Positions 18,871-28,303 of a stretch of DNA of 64,000 nt are shown piece by piece. Positions within the stretch are counted from its first letter, which is position 1. Each line of letters starts with the position of its first letter. Source of the stretch: Candidatus Stoquefichus massiliensis AP9 (lineage in GTDB: Bacteria; Bacillota_I; Bacilli_A; Erysipelotrichales; Coprobacillaceae); contig NZ_HG005293.1 of NCBI RefSeq assembly GCF_000455285.1, positions 5,195 to 69,194 on the forward strand, given 5' to 3'. The translations under genes were made by a program, and so were the position numbers. The notes under the pieces are model-generated. The model saw only the letters and a program-made list of their open reading frames with translations. It was not told the DNA's origin and ran no database searches.

Positions 18871-19991
18871 AATAGTTCTCCTTCTTTCATCAAACGCTTT
18901 TTCATTATTTGAAACTCTTGCCTCATAGAAATTGTATCAAATAACGGATGATCCAAAGCATCAATCGCTCCTTGTAAAACCAATTTTTTATTTTTCACAG
19001 GATGAACACCTAAATCAGAACTTTCAAAATAAACATGAATCATATCAAAATAATCATCACCATGTAACAAAACTTGATCATCTTTAATCAATCTTTCAAC
19101 AAGTGTAACATATTCATCTAATCTGTTGAGAGTTTCTTCTTGATTATTATGGAGACAAGAAATCAAGGCTGCCTGATATTGGAATTGAGCAATGACATTT
19201 GGATTGAGATAATCCAAATGATAAACATCAATCAACTGATCAAGCCTCTCTATTGTCTTTTGACAAAGAGATAAATCTTGTATATGAATAACAAGATATT
19301 GAATTGATAAGCTCATAAACTCCATTAAATGAGAATACATACTCATTTGTGTAAATTGATTGGCTTTTTGATTTTCATTTTTTAAAGTATATGACTGAAT
19401 CAAAAGAGATTCGCTATGTTGGATGCGATAAGGATCCAAAACATCCTCCAAAGCTTCAATGACTTCATCAGTTCGACCACATTGTAAATCAACCATCGAT
19501 TTCAACACTGTTGCATCATGACAAATACTTGATTCTTTACAATAATTCATAATATGTTGGCATAATTCCGTAATGATATTCAAAATTTCACTTTGTCTAT
19601 GAGAATCTGGTGCTAAAACAAAATGATTTAAACAAAGTACACACATCTGTAATAAAAATGGATAACAGGAATAATATTGTTTAATAAGTTCATTCACTTT
19701 ATTCATAACATCTTCAAATGGCTCACTAGCAAACTTAGATGTTAATTGTATATAAAGTTTTTGAATCTGTTCTTTACTGAGTTGTGGCTGATATCCTAAT
19801 AATTCATCAACAGTGACATCAAAAAAAGATGCAAGTACTGGCAGCAAAAGAATATCAGGCATACTCTGTTGAGTTTCCCATTTAGAAACTGATGCTTTTG
19901 TAACACCAATAAAATCAGCCAACTCTTCTTGTGTAATTTTTCTTTGATGTCTTAGTTTTAATATATTATCAGCAAAATGTAATTCACTCAT
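18867..19991 (-). CDS. XRE-family regulator with helical repeat C-terminus
   Basis: 374 residues. Residues 6-62 are a Cro/CI-type helix-turn-helix (QEELADFIGVTKASVSKWE). The remaining 300 residues are helical and TPR-like, as in peptide-sensing Rgg/PlcR-type or MutR-like regulators, though I see no proof that a peptide is sensed. It heads the ABC operon and probably autoregulates it through the phased repeats upstream. Confidence 0.85.
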   Translation of the reverse strand: MSELHFADNILKLRHQRKITQEELADFIGVTKASVSKWETQQSMPDILLLPVLASFFDVTVDELLGYQPQLSKEQIQKLYIQLTSKFASEPFEDVMNKVNELIKQYYSCYPFLLQMCVLCLNHFVLAPDSHRQSEILNIITELCQHIMNYCKESSICHDATVLKSMVDLQCGRTDEVIEALEDVLDPYRIQHSESLLIQSYTLKNENQKANQFTQMSMYSHLMEFMSLSIQYLVIHIQDLSLCQKTIERLDQLIDVYHLDYLNPNVIAQFQYQAALISCLHNNQEETLNRLDEYVTLVERLIKDDQVLLHGDDYFDMIHVYFESSDLGVHPVKNKKLVLQGAIDALDHPLFDTISMRQEFQIMKKRLMKEGELL

Positions 19992-20049
19992 TTTTTATAC
20001 CTCCTACACTTCTATTATATCTTTTCTCTTTATAATAACAATGGATTAT

Positions 20050-20086
20050 AACGATACTTTACGATATTAAATCAACTACTACGATA
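20050..20086. promoter_or_regulatory. Three phased ACGATA repeats before the XRE/ABC operon
   Basis: ACGATA occurs at 20051, 20061 and 20081, spaced 10 and 20 bases, so all three lie on one DNA face. The most proximal copy abuts a minus-strand TATAAT -10 box of the regulator gene. This looks like an operator array; the binding protein is probably the XRE product itself. Confidence 0.5.
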
Positions 20087-20118
20087 CAAAAAAGTCTATA
20101 TATCTCTACATAGACTTT
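20087..20118 (-). terminator. Terminator of the purF-like gene
   Basis: AAAGTCTA pairs with TAGACTTT and the minus strand continues with Ts. Confidence 0.75.
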
Positions 20119-20124
20119 ATCTTA

Positions 20125-21534
20125 TTATTCTTCTCCACTAAAACAATATGTACATAAATCACATGGTTTTAAACCAATAGATTCAACCATATCATCTAAA
20201 CGATGATATCTTAATGATGTGAATTTCAATCTTCTACGAATTTCTTCTAACATTGCCTGATATCTTTCGCTATCAGGATTTGCGTATTCTTTTAAGACTT
20301 CATCACTTACTTGATCTGTTCCTTCTAAATCACGAACGACTCTTCTTGTTATCAGATCCATTTCTGAACTTGAACGAGAGAAATTCAAGTATTTACAACC
20401 AAATAGAATTGGTGGACATGCTGGTCTAACATGCACTTCTTTAGCACCAGATTCATATAAGAATTCAGTTGTTTCTCTTAGTTGTGTACCTCTAACAATT
20501 GAATCATCAATTAACAATAAACTTTTATCTTTGATTAATTCTTGTACTGGGATTAATTTCATTTTTGCAATTAAATTTCTTTGCCCCTGACTTGATGGCA
20601 TGAATGAACGAGGCCAAGTTGGTGTATATTTGATAAATGGTCTAGCAAATGGAATACCTGATTGATTCGCATATCCCACAGCATGAGCAATTCCTGAATC
20701 AGGAACACCAGCTACAAAATCAGGCTTTGCATCATCACGTTTTGCTAAAAGTTCTCCACAGCGATTACGCATCATTTCAACATTCTCACCTTCATAGGTT
20801 GAAGTTGGATATCCATAATAAACCCATAAGAATGAACAAATCTTCATCTTTTCAAAAGGAGCCTGTTCTTGTTTTAAATAATCGTGTGTCATAAACACAA
20901 TCTCACCAGGTCCTAAATCTTTCACATGGTGATAACCTAGGTTTAAGAACGCTGAACTTTCAAAAGTCACACAATGTGCATCATTTTTACTACCTATAAT
21001 CACAGGTGTTCTTCCATACTTATCTCTTGCACAATAAATTCCATCTTTTGTCATGATTAAGATACTCATTGATCCTTTCACAACCTCTTGAACATGTTTA
21101 ATTCCTTCTACAATAGATTCTTTTTGATTCATAATGGCAGCCACCATTTCTGTTGGATTAATAACACCACCACTCATTTCTAAGAAATGTGTTTTCCCAT
21201 ATTCAAAACATTTCTCTCTTAATTCCTCCAAATTATTAATTCTTCCAACAGTCGTAATTGCAAAAGACCCTAAATGTGAATTCACTAATAAAGGTTGAGC
21301 TTCATTATCAGAAATACAACCAATCCCTATATTCCCTTCAAACTCTTCTACATCTTTATCAAACTTAGTACGAAAAGGTGAATTTTCAATATTATGAATA
21401 GAACGATCAAACCCATCCTTACCATAAACAGCCATACCACCTCTTCTTGTCCCTAAATGGGAATGATAATCAACACCAAAGAATAAATCCATGACACAAT
21501 CATTTTTAGATGCAACACCAAAAAAACCACTCAT
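20125..21534 (-). CDS. PurF-like amidophosphoribosyltransferase homologue, atypical N-terminus
   Basis: 469 residues. It has an N-terminal glutaminase-fold half and a C-terminal type I phosphoribosyltransferase half with the PRPP loop LLLIDDSIVRGTQLRE. PurF makes 5-phosphoribosylamine in purine synthesis. A normal PurF exposes an N-terminal Cys (CGVFG), but here the protein begins MSGFFG with Ser at position 2, and the usual HRGQES region reads HLGTRRGGMAVY. A Cys at residue 13 and a C-terminal CDLCTYC cluster remain. GGAG precedes the ATG at 21534, so the start is well placed. No other pur genes are nearby. It may be ammonia-dependent, use another nucleophile, or have another substrate. Confidence 0.78.
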   Translation of the reverse strand: MSGFFGVASKNDCVMDLFFGVDYHSHLGTRRGGMAVYGKDGFDRSIHNIENSPFRTKFDKDVEEFEGNIGIGCISDNEAQPLLVNSHLGSFAITTVGRINNLEELREKCFEYGKTHFLEMSGGVINPTEMVAAIMNQKESIVEGIKHVQEVVKGSMSILIMTKDGIYCARDKYGRTPVIIGSKNDAHCVTFESSAFLNLGYHHVKDLGPGEIVFMTHDYLKQEQAPFEKMKICSFLWVYYGYPTSTYEGENVEMMRNRCGELLAKRDDAKPDFVAGVPDSGIAHAVGYANQSGIPFARPFIKYTPTWPRSFMPSSQGQRNLIAKMKLIPVQELIKDKSLLLIDDSIVRGTQLRETTEFLYESGAKEVHVRPACPPILFGCKYLNFSRSSSEMDLITRRVVRDLEGTDQVSDEVLKEYANPDSERYQAMLEEIRRRLKFTSLRYHRLDDMVESIGLKPCDLCTYCFSGEE

Positions 21535-21700
21535 ATATTCAATCTCCTTTTTTCTCTCATTTACACACCTATTTTAGATGATTTTATTTTGAAAGTCTAT
21601 ATTTAATCATGTAAATTTATGAAGTTACCGCTTACTTTTTTATATTTTCTTATTCCACCTATAAATCTTTTCATGTATGATAGTAACAGGAGGAAAACAT

Positions 21701-24130
21701 ATGGAAAATATTCTCATCACAAACGCTTATGAAGGAAATCTAAAACACGTCTCTTTAACAATCCCAAAACATCAATTGGTTGTCTTCACCGGCCTATCTG
21801 GTTCAGGAAAATCAACATTATTGATGGATGTACTTTTTCATGAGTGTCAAAGACAATATTTAGAAGCTATGGCTATGCAAGGCATTCGCAAACCAAAAGT
21901 TGATCGTATTCAAGGAGCTTCTCCTGCGATTATCATCTCACAAAGCGAACATCAGTCTAACCCACGTTCGACAGTTGGTACAATGAGTGATATTTATACT
22001 GACTTAAGAATGATTTATGAAAAGCTAGGAGTCAGAACTTGTCCTCATTGTGGAAAAAAAATATGTGCTGCTGATTGTCATGAAGAAACCGAAAAAAATA
22101 ATAATGATTTCTATGTTTATATGTATTGTAGTGAATGTGGAAAACGCATGAATAAAATCACACGTACTTATTTTTCTTTCAATACCAAAGATGGTGCCTG
22201 TCCAACATGTGAAGGACTTGGTTCTCTGCATACAATTCAAAAAGACAGAGTTGTTGATGAATCACTCTCATTAGAAGAAGGTGCTGTTCTTTACTGGGAA
22301 AAACAATATGGCAAATACCAATTATCTGTGATTGAAGCCGCTTTTCAATATTATCATTGTCCATTAATTCCCCATACTCCTGTTCAAAATTTTACACCTT
22401 TACAAAAAACTATACTATATAATGGTGTTAACACCGATGAAGTGAAACAGTTATGTCCTGAGCTTCAACCACCCAAAACAACTCAGACAGGAAAATTCGA
22501 AGGTGTTTATCCTATTTTATGGCGAAGATTTGCTGATAAAAATGGACATTCTAAACAACTTGAACCTTATTTTGAAATATCTGTTTGTCCTGACTGTCAT
22601 GGCGAACGCCTATCACCTATCAGTCGTTATATCACCATTTTACAAACACGTCTCCCTGAACTTTCCTTTTATTCCTTAGAACATTTGTTTAAATGGATTG
22701 AAACACTACATCAATCATTATCTTTACAACATTTGCAATTGGTTGAAGATTATCTGATAGATATACAAACAAAACTCAAACGTTTCTTACGTGTTGGATT
22801 AGGATATTTAACACTCGATCGTCAAATCATGACTTTGTCCGGTGGCGAACTGCAAAGACTGAGATTAGCAGCAACACTTGATAGCGAACTCTCAGGCATT
22901 ATTTATATCTTAGATGAACCAACAGTTGGATTACATCCGAAAGATACCTTAGGACTTATTCAAACCTTAAAGAAACTCCGTGATCTGGGAAATACTGTTT
23001 TGGTCATTGAACATGATATCGATGTTATGAAACATGCTGATTATCTGATTGATATGGGTCCTTTATCTGGACAAATGGGTGGTGAAATTGTTGTGACAGG
23101 GAACATTGAAGATATCAAGAAATGCCCAACATCATTAACTGGACACTACTTATGCTATTCAGCAGTAATCAAACAACAATTAAGAAAGCCTCTACAACCT
23201 TTACATATAGAAAAAGCTAATCAATTCAATTTAAAGAATGTCTCAGTCGATATCCCCACTGGTTGTCTTGTTTGTATCACAGGTCCTTCTGGTTCTGGGA
23301 AATCTACACTGATTTTTGAAGTCCTTGCTAAAAACAAAGGTGTTCAAGGATTAGAAATGTTTGATGAAGTGATAGAAATTGGACAATCTCCATTAAGTAA
23401 AATGCGTCGTTCCAACGTAGCCACTTATAGTGATGTCTATACAGAAATCAGAGATGTATTTGCTAAAACTTCAGATGCCAAAAAGGCAAAACTTTCAACA
23501 AAATATTTTTCATTCAATACGAAAGGTGGACGTTGTGAAAACTGTGAGGGCTTAGGTTATGTTGAAAACAATATGTTATTCTTTACAGACAATAAAGTCA
23601 TATGTCCTATCTGTCATGGTTATCAATTTCAGAATCATATATTAGATATTCACTATAAGGGATACTCTATCAAAGATATTTTAAATCTTTCTATAAGAGA
23701 AGCCATTCCCGTTTTTGCAGAGCAGTCAAAAATTATCAGAATTCTAAAACTCTTACAAGATGTTGGTTTAGATTATTTACAACTAGGCCAGCCACTCACA
23801 GCATTATCGGGTGGTGAAGCACAAAGATTGAAACTAGCCAAAGAGTTGATTCATGCACGTTCATCGCAACATAATCTATATTTAATGGATGAACCGACGA
23901 GAGGGTTACATCCTCATGACGTTGAACATTTCTTAACTTTATTAAATCGTTTAATTGATAATGGTCATAGTGTTATTGTCGTTGAACATAACCAACAGAT
24001 GATTAAAAATAGTGATTGGATTATTGACTTAGGTCCTGATGGTGGAGAACATGGTGGTGAGATTATCTTTTGTGGTACACCACAAGATTTTATTCAGGAC
24101 ACTCATAGTCTGACTGCAAAATATCTGTAA
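21701..24130 (+). CDS. UvrA-like ABC ATPase paralogue (short form)
   Basis: 809 residues against about 940 for true UvrA. Two ABC modules are present, with Walker A motifs GLSGSGKST (about residue 36) and GPSGSGKST, and signature motifs LSGGELQRL and LSGGEAQRL. Zinc-finger cysteine pairs (CPHCGKK, CSECGKR, CPTCEGLG, CENCEGLG, CPICHG) are kept. The insertion that contacts UvrB looks reduced, as in UvrA2/drug-resistance-type paralogues. A role in DNA damage or tolerance of DNA-binding antibiotics is family-based inference. AGGAGG precedes the ATG at 21701. Confidence 0.85.
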   Translation: MENILITNAYEGNLKHVSLTIPKHQLVVFTGLSGSGKSTLLMDVLFHECQRQYLEAMAMQGIRKPKVDRIQGASPAIIISQSEHQSNPRSTVGTMSDIYTDLRMIYEKLGVRTCPHCGKKICAADCHEETEKNNNDFYVYMYCSECGKRMNKITRTYFSFNTKDGACPTCEGLGSLHTIQKDRVVDESLSLEEGAVLYWEKQYGKYQLSVIEAAFQYYHCPLIPHTPVQNFTPLQKTILYNGVNTDEVKQLCPELQPPKTTQTGKFEGVYPILWRRFADKNGHSKQLEPYFEISVCPDCHGERLSPISRYITILQTRLPELSFYSLEHLFKWIETLHQSLSLQHLQLVEDYLIDIQTKLKRFLRVGLGYLTLDRQIMTLSGGELQRLRLAATLDSELSGIIYILDEPTVGLHPKDTLGLIQTLKKLRDLGNTVLVIEHDIDVMKHADYLIDMGPLSGQMGGEIVVTGNIEDIKKCPTSLTGHYLCYSAVIKQQLRKPLQPLHIEKANQFNLKNVSVDIPTGCLVCITGPSGSGKSTLIFEVLAKNKGVQGLEMFDEVIEIGQSPLSKMRRSNVATYSDVYTEIRDVFAKTSDAKKAKLSTKYFSFNTKGGRCENCEGLGYVENNMLFFTDNKVICPICHGYQFQNHILDIHYKGYSIKDILNLSIREAIPVFAEQSKIIRILKLLQDVGLDYLQLGQPLTALSGGEAQRLKLAKELIHARSSQHNLYLMDEPTRGLHPHDVEHFLTLLNRLIDNGHSVIVVEHNQQMIKNSDWIIDLGPDGGEHGGEIIFCGTPQDFIQDTHSLTAKYL

Positions 24131-24135
24131 ATGAA

Positions 24136-24164
24136 AATGAACGAGATAAGTCGTTCATTTTTTG
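24136..24164. terminator. Terminator after the uvrA-like gene
   Basis: AATGAACGA pairs with TCGTTCATT and is followed by Ts. The minus-strand T-run is short. Confidence 0.8.
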
Positions 24165-25418
24165 TTATTTAAAATATTGATCAATTCCATTTGCAATGCC
24201 TTTTGCACATTTATTTTGAAAACTTGAGTCTGTTAAAAGTTTATCTTCTTCAGAATTTGATATAAATCCCATTTCAATATATATTGCTGGAACCTCACTC
24301 CAATTCAAACCTGTTAAATCATTACGATACGAAACACCTCGACTTTTAATTCCAGTCAGTGAAGTATATGATGAAATCACTTTTTGTGCTAATGAAGAAG
24401 ATGCCTTATAAAGTTGTGGACAGTATGGATTATCTTTTCCAATCGCAATCGTATGTGCACCTCTCGCACTAGATGCTCCGCCATCACAATGAAGATGAAT
24501 AACTGCAGCAGCATTATTCTTATTCCCAACTTGTGCCCTTTGTTGATTAGAAATATTCACATTTTGACTTGTCCTTGTCATAATCACTGTGTATCCTCGT
24601 GCCTGCAATTCATTTCGTAATTTTAATCCTATGTCTAATGTGATTTGCGATTCAGGCTTTCGAGAAGAAACACCCGTTGCTCCACCTGCTACCTTTGCTT
24701 TCATCGTTGAAGAGCCAGGTCCCACTGCTTCTTTAGCACTATTTCCTTTCCCTTGATGTCCAGGATCAATCACAATGACTTTATTATTAGGATTAGCAGT
24801 ATACGTTGAAGATGATGTATTTGGTTTTGATGGTGTCGTTTGCGGTTCTTTTTCTTGTTTTTGAACTGTTATCTTTAATGATTTCTCTGTTTTATTATTA
24901 TTTTTATCTACTGCTATATATTGAACAGTATAATCTTTTGGTACTTTTGTATTTACATCACTTTGATATGTATAATAATTCACATCATTATCTTTCACAT
25001 CTTTTTTATATTCAATATCACCATCTACAGGATCTTTAACTGATTTGATATACTTTTGAGGATCAAATGTTGATCCATAGGTTAACGTATCTTTTTCTTT
25101 TGTCATCACAATCTCGGGTGCCTTTGTATCTTTGACCTCTATTTCATAAGTAAATTGTTTTGTCAGCCCTTTTTCTTTAACTACAAAAGTTATCTCATGT
25201 TTACCAACTTGATTTGTATTTGGTGCTTCCTGATATGTTACTTCACCAGAACATGTTTTAATTAATGACAAAGGATCTATTGACTCACCGTACTCAATCT
25301 CTTTAATATCATTAAATTCTAAGACAATATCATCTATTTTAAATCTTGTCTGGTCATAAATCAAGTATCCACCAATCACAATTGCAACTCCCAACAATAC
25401 AATAATCACTTTTTTCAT
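24165..25418 (-). CDS. N-acetylmuramoyl-L-alanine amidase with Ig-like domains
   Basis: 417 residues. A single N-terminal membrane segment (about 4-22, no obvious cleavage site) anchors the enzyme outside. Two Ig-like/DUF5011-type domains occupy about residues 30-190. A Ser/Thr/Pro linker leads to an Amidase_3 catalytic domain (about 213-417). The zinc ligands are the His of DPGH, the Glu of KPESQ and the His of HLHCDG, with the catalytic Glu in IEMGF. It cleaves the amide bond between muramic acid and the stem peptide, so it serves wall remodelling or cell separation. Confidence 0.92.
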   Translation of the reverse strand: MKKVIIVLLGVAIVIGGYLIYDQTRFKIDDIVLEFNDIKEIEYGESIDPLSLIKTCSGEVTYQEAPNTNQVGKHEITFVVKEKGLTKQFTYEIEVKDTKAPEIVMTKEKDTLTYGSTFDPQKYIKSVKDPVDGDIEYKKDVKDNDVNYYTYQSDVNTKVPKDYTVQYIAVDKNNNKTEKSLKITVQKQEKEPQTTPSKPNTSSSTYTANPNNKVIVIDPGHQGKGNSAKEAVGPGSSTMKAKVAGGATGVSSRKPESQITLDIGLKLRNELQARGYTVIMTRTSQNVNISNQQRAQVGNKNNAAAVIHLHCDGGASSARGAHTIAIGKDNPYCPQLYKASSSLAQKVISSYTSLTGIKSRGVSYRNDLTGLNWSEVPAIYIEMGFISNSEEDKLLTDSSFQNKCAKGIANGIDQYFK

Positions 25419-25557
25419 AAAATCCCCACCTTTTTCTTTATTTTATCACATTTTATTATATTTCAATATATAAACGTGATATGATTTAAGGAGAAGTTAA
25501 CATATATTTGATGTTTTTTTGTATTGATCTATTTATAATAAACAAGGAGGATTGATT

Positions 25558-26343
25558 ATGCCAGCAAGTTATGCACATTTTGATTTTGGACAACAGGTTT
25601 ATAGCCAACTTGATCAAGCATTACAAGACAGATTAAAGCCACATATGGACTTATATAATATTGGTGTTCATGGACCAGATATTTTATTCTATCACAAAGC
25701 ATTACAGAAAAATGCTATTAAGGATTTAGGATTTTCAATGCATAGAAAAGAAGCTTATGAGTTTTTTAGAGATGCAAAACATATTATTATTCATAGTTTG
25801 TATAGAGAGGATTCTTTTGCTTATATCTGTGGTTTTATTACTCATTTTGTATTGGATAGCGAGTGTCATGGTTATATTGGTGAACAGGAAAAAGAATTAG
25901 ATATGACACATAGTGAAATAGAATCTGAATTTGATAGAGAAATATTAATACAACAAGATAAAGATCCTTTACGTACTTCTCTAACACCACATATTCATCC
26001 TTCTATAGAAGTGGCTCAGGTCATTGCACCATTTTTCATGTTGAATGATAAAGATATCAATAAATCATTAAAAGATTTATTATTTTATTTAGGTATGTTA
26101 AAGGCACCAGGACATATCAAAAGAAGTTTTGTATTGTTAGCGATGAAAGTTGCTGGAATTTATCAGAAATATAAAGGGTTAATGATTAATTATGAAAAAA
26201 ATGAAAAGTCTCGTGAATGTATTGATGAACTCATACATAAAAAGAATAATGCTGTAAAATTAGCTGTGAAGCTTATTCAAGAATACAGTGAACATCTTAA
26301 TGATGAGCATCTTAATGAAAGGTTTAGAAGAACATATGGATAA
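25558..26343 (+). CDS. Zinc-dependent phospholipase C-like protein
   Basis: 261 residues. The His/Asp pattern of the zinc-PLC fold is visible: YAHFDFGQQVY near the start, NIGVHGPDILFYH, SMHRKEAYEFF and FITHFVLDSECHGYI. There is no signal peptide, so the protein is probably cytoplasmic, unlike secreted toxins of the family. It overlaps the following transporter gene by eight bases. AAGGAGG lies seven bases before the ATG at 25558; a TTG two codons upstream is not needed. Substrate unknown. Confidence 0.82.
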   Translation: MPASYAHFDFGQQVYSQLDQALQDRLKPHMDLYNIGVHGPDILFYHKALQKNAIKDLGFSMHRKEAYEFFRDAKHIIIHSLYREDSFAYICGFITHFVLDSECHGYIGEQEKELDMTHSEIESEFDREILIQQDKDPLRTSLTPHIHPSIEVAQVIAPFFMLNDKDINKSLKDLLFYLGMLKAPGHIKRSFVLLAMKVAGIYQKYKGLMINYEKNEKSRECIDELIHKKNNAVKLAVKLIQEYSEHLNDEHLNERFRRTYG

Positions 26344-27571
26344 TAAATTAACAAAATTAGAAAAGTATTGGATTTTATATGATGTTGGAAATTCTGCATT
26401 TATATTACTCGTTTCAACCATTATTCCTATTTATTTCAATCATCTTTCTTCAATGGCAAATATCTCTGAAGTGAATTATTTAGCTTATTGGGGATATGCT
26501 GCATCATTGACAACTGCTGTTGTTGCGATTATTGGTCCTGTTTTAGGTTCAATAGTTGACACAAAAGGATACAAGAAACCATTTTTTGCGATGAGTATGA
26601 TGATTGGTGTCTTAGGTTTGGCTGCACTTTCTTTTTCAACATCTTGGGTGATTTTCTTAGCGATTTATGTTGTTGCAAAAATAGCTTATTCCACTGCTAA
26701 TATCTTCTACGATTCAATGTTATTGGATATTACAACCAATGATCGTATGGATAGAGTCTCTTCTAACGGTTATGCATGGGGATATATTGGGAGTTGCATT
26801 CCTTTTATTATCAGTTTAGTATTTGTCTTATTTTATGAAAAAATTGGCATGTCATTTGAAATTGCGATTATGATTGCTTTCTTTATCAATGCATTATGGT
26901 GGTTATTACTGACAATGCCACTTTTAAGAAAATATCAGCAAGTCTATTATGTAGAAAAACCAAAACATCCTATCAAAGATAGTTTCAAACGTTTATTTCT
27001 TACATTAAAAGATATCTCTAAAGATCGTAAAGTATTCCTTTTCTTAATTGCTTTTTTCTTCTATATAGATGGTGTTTATACTGTTATTGATATGGCTACT
27101 GCTTATGGAAGTGCATTAGGTTTAGATACACAAGGATTATTAGTTGCATTATTGGTGACTCAAATTGTGGCTTTCCCATTTGCATTAATTTTCTCTAAAC
27201 TTTCTAAAATGTATCCTGCAAAGTTATTAATTAAAATCTGTATCTTTGCTTATACATGTATTGCATTATTTGCGATTCAATTAGATAAACAATGGGAATT
27301 TTGGTTACTTGCGATTTGTGTAGGCATGTTCCAAGGTGGAATTCAAGCTTTATCAAGATCATATTTTGCAAAGATTATTCCTCCTCAAAAATCTGGAGAA
27401 TACTTTGGTTTATTTGATATTTGTGGTAAAGGAGCAGCCTTTATGGGAACAGCTCTCGTTAGTGTAACTGCTCAAATGACTGGTCAAATGAATATTGGTG
27501 TAGGAATGATTTCTATTATGTTTATTTTAGGTTTTTATTTCTTTACCAAAGCCACAAAAGTATTAAATTAG
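26336..27571 (+). CDS. UMF1/Atg22-like MFS transporter
   Basis: 411 residues with about twelve membrane helices. The opening KYWILYDVGNSAFILLVST is characteristic of the bacterial UMF1 group related to vacuolar effluxer Atg22. The ATG at 26336 lies inside the end of the phospholipase-like gene, so the two are translationally coupled. The substrate is unknown; amino acids or lysophospholipid products are speculative. Confidence 0.88.
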   Translation: MDNKLTKLEKYWILYDVGNSAFILLVSTIIPIYFNHLSSMANISEVNYLAYWGYAASLTTAVVAIIGPVLGSIVDTKGYKKPFFAMSMMIGVLGLAALSFSTSWVIFLAIYVVAKIAYSTANIFYDSMLLDITTNDRMDRVSSNGYAWGYIGSCIPFIISLVFVLFYEKIGMSFEIAIMIAFFINALWWLLLTMPLLRKYQQVYYVEKPKHPIKDSFKRLFLTLKDISKDRKVFLFLIAFFFYIDGVYTVIDMATAYGSALGLDTQGLLVALLVTQIVAFPFALIFSKLSKMYPAKLLIKICIFAYTCIALFAIQLDKQWEFWLLAICVGMFQGGIQALSRSYFAKIIPPQKSGEYFGLFDICGKGAAFMGTALVSVTAQMTGQMNIGVGMISIMFILGFYFFTKATKVLN

Positions 27572-27574
27572 TAT

Positions 27575-27595
27575 AAGTGGGATTCCCACTTTTTA
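27575..27595 (+). terminator. Terminator after the MFS gene
   Basis: AAGTGGG pairs with CCCACTT and is followed by Ts. Confidence 0.85.
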
Positions 27596-27708
27596 TTCAT
27601 ATTGATATTCGCTATTAGCAATTATATAATAAAATTGTAAAAAGTTTCCATAAAAAAAAAGAAAAACCCGAAAAAAATGCGTATATATAAAGTAGAAGGA
27701 TTCATTTT

Positions 27709-28231
27709 ATGGAGATAGAAAATGCAATATTAGATTATAAAGATGATTTGCTTTTTAAGTTTTACTGTGGCAGAGATGGGGCAGAGGCTATGGAATTTAG
27801 AAAATTCATCATTGAAAATGTTACTGGATTAAAGATTGATGTTTCAACAACAAACAATACTGAGCCTACAACTTTAACTATTGGTGATAAGAAGATTATC
27901 ATGGATACTTTTATAATGCAAAATGGTTCATTTGATGCCTATCAAAGTAAAAGATTTCAGTATTATGCATATTTTAATGCTGATATACCATTAATGAAGA
28001 AATTACTTGAAGAAAAGGAAAAAGAATTCTTTCATAGAATGGAGTTAGTGGAAAGTAAGAAGTCTGGTGAAAAGGAAGGATTTATTAGTCGATAGAATCA
28101 AAAGAAAATATCATAAAGATATTAGCATTCGCTCAGAACATTGTCAGGAAAAAGATTTATATGAACTTAATATTTTAATTGATGATGGTATTACATATGA
28201 TGAATTAATGAAAAGATTTACAATTTATTAG
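27709..28231 (+). pseudogene. Decayed Rpn/PD-(D/E)XK nuclease-type protein
   Basis: The first open frame (27709-28095, 128 residues) begins like the Rpn/PDDEXK_2 transposase-related family: DDLLFKFYCGRDGAEAMEFR, then GDKKIIMDTF and KRFQYYAY. The stretch that should hold the catalytic IEMQ motif is missing (FDAYQSKRF). After the stop, another frame (+1) carries on with family-like sequence from about 28091 to 28231, ending DDGITYDELMKRFTIY. Internal deletion plus frameshift make it a remnant. These genes are common repeated elements in gut Bacillota. Confidence 0.75.
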
Positions 28232-28240
28232 TTAAGTAGA

Positions 28241-28276
28241 GTTTATAGTTATGCATTCATAACTATAAACTTTTTT
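28241..28276 (+). terminator. Terminator after the Rpn remnant
   Basis: A 13-base perfect stem (GTTTATAGTTATG with its complement) around CATT, followed by six Ts. Confidence 0.85.
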
Positions 28277-28280
28277 GTAT

Positions 28281-28303
28281 CAAAAAAGAGGGTTTTAACC
28301 CTC
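28281..28303 (-). terminator. Terminator of the aldo/keto reductase gene
   Basis: GAGGGTT pairs with AACCCTC around TT on the minus strand, followed by six Ts; it overlaps the stop codon. Confidence 0.85.
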
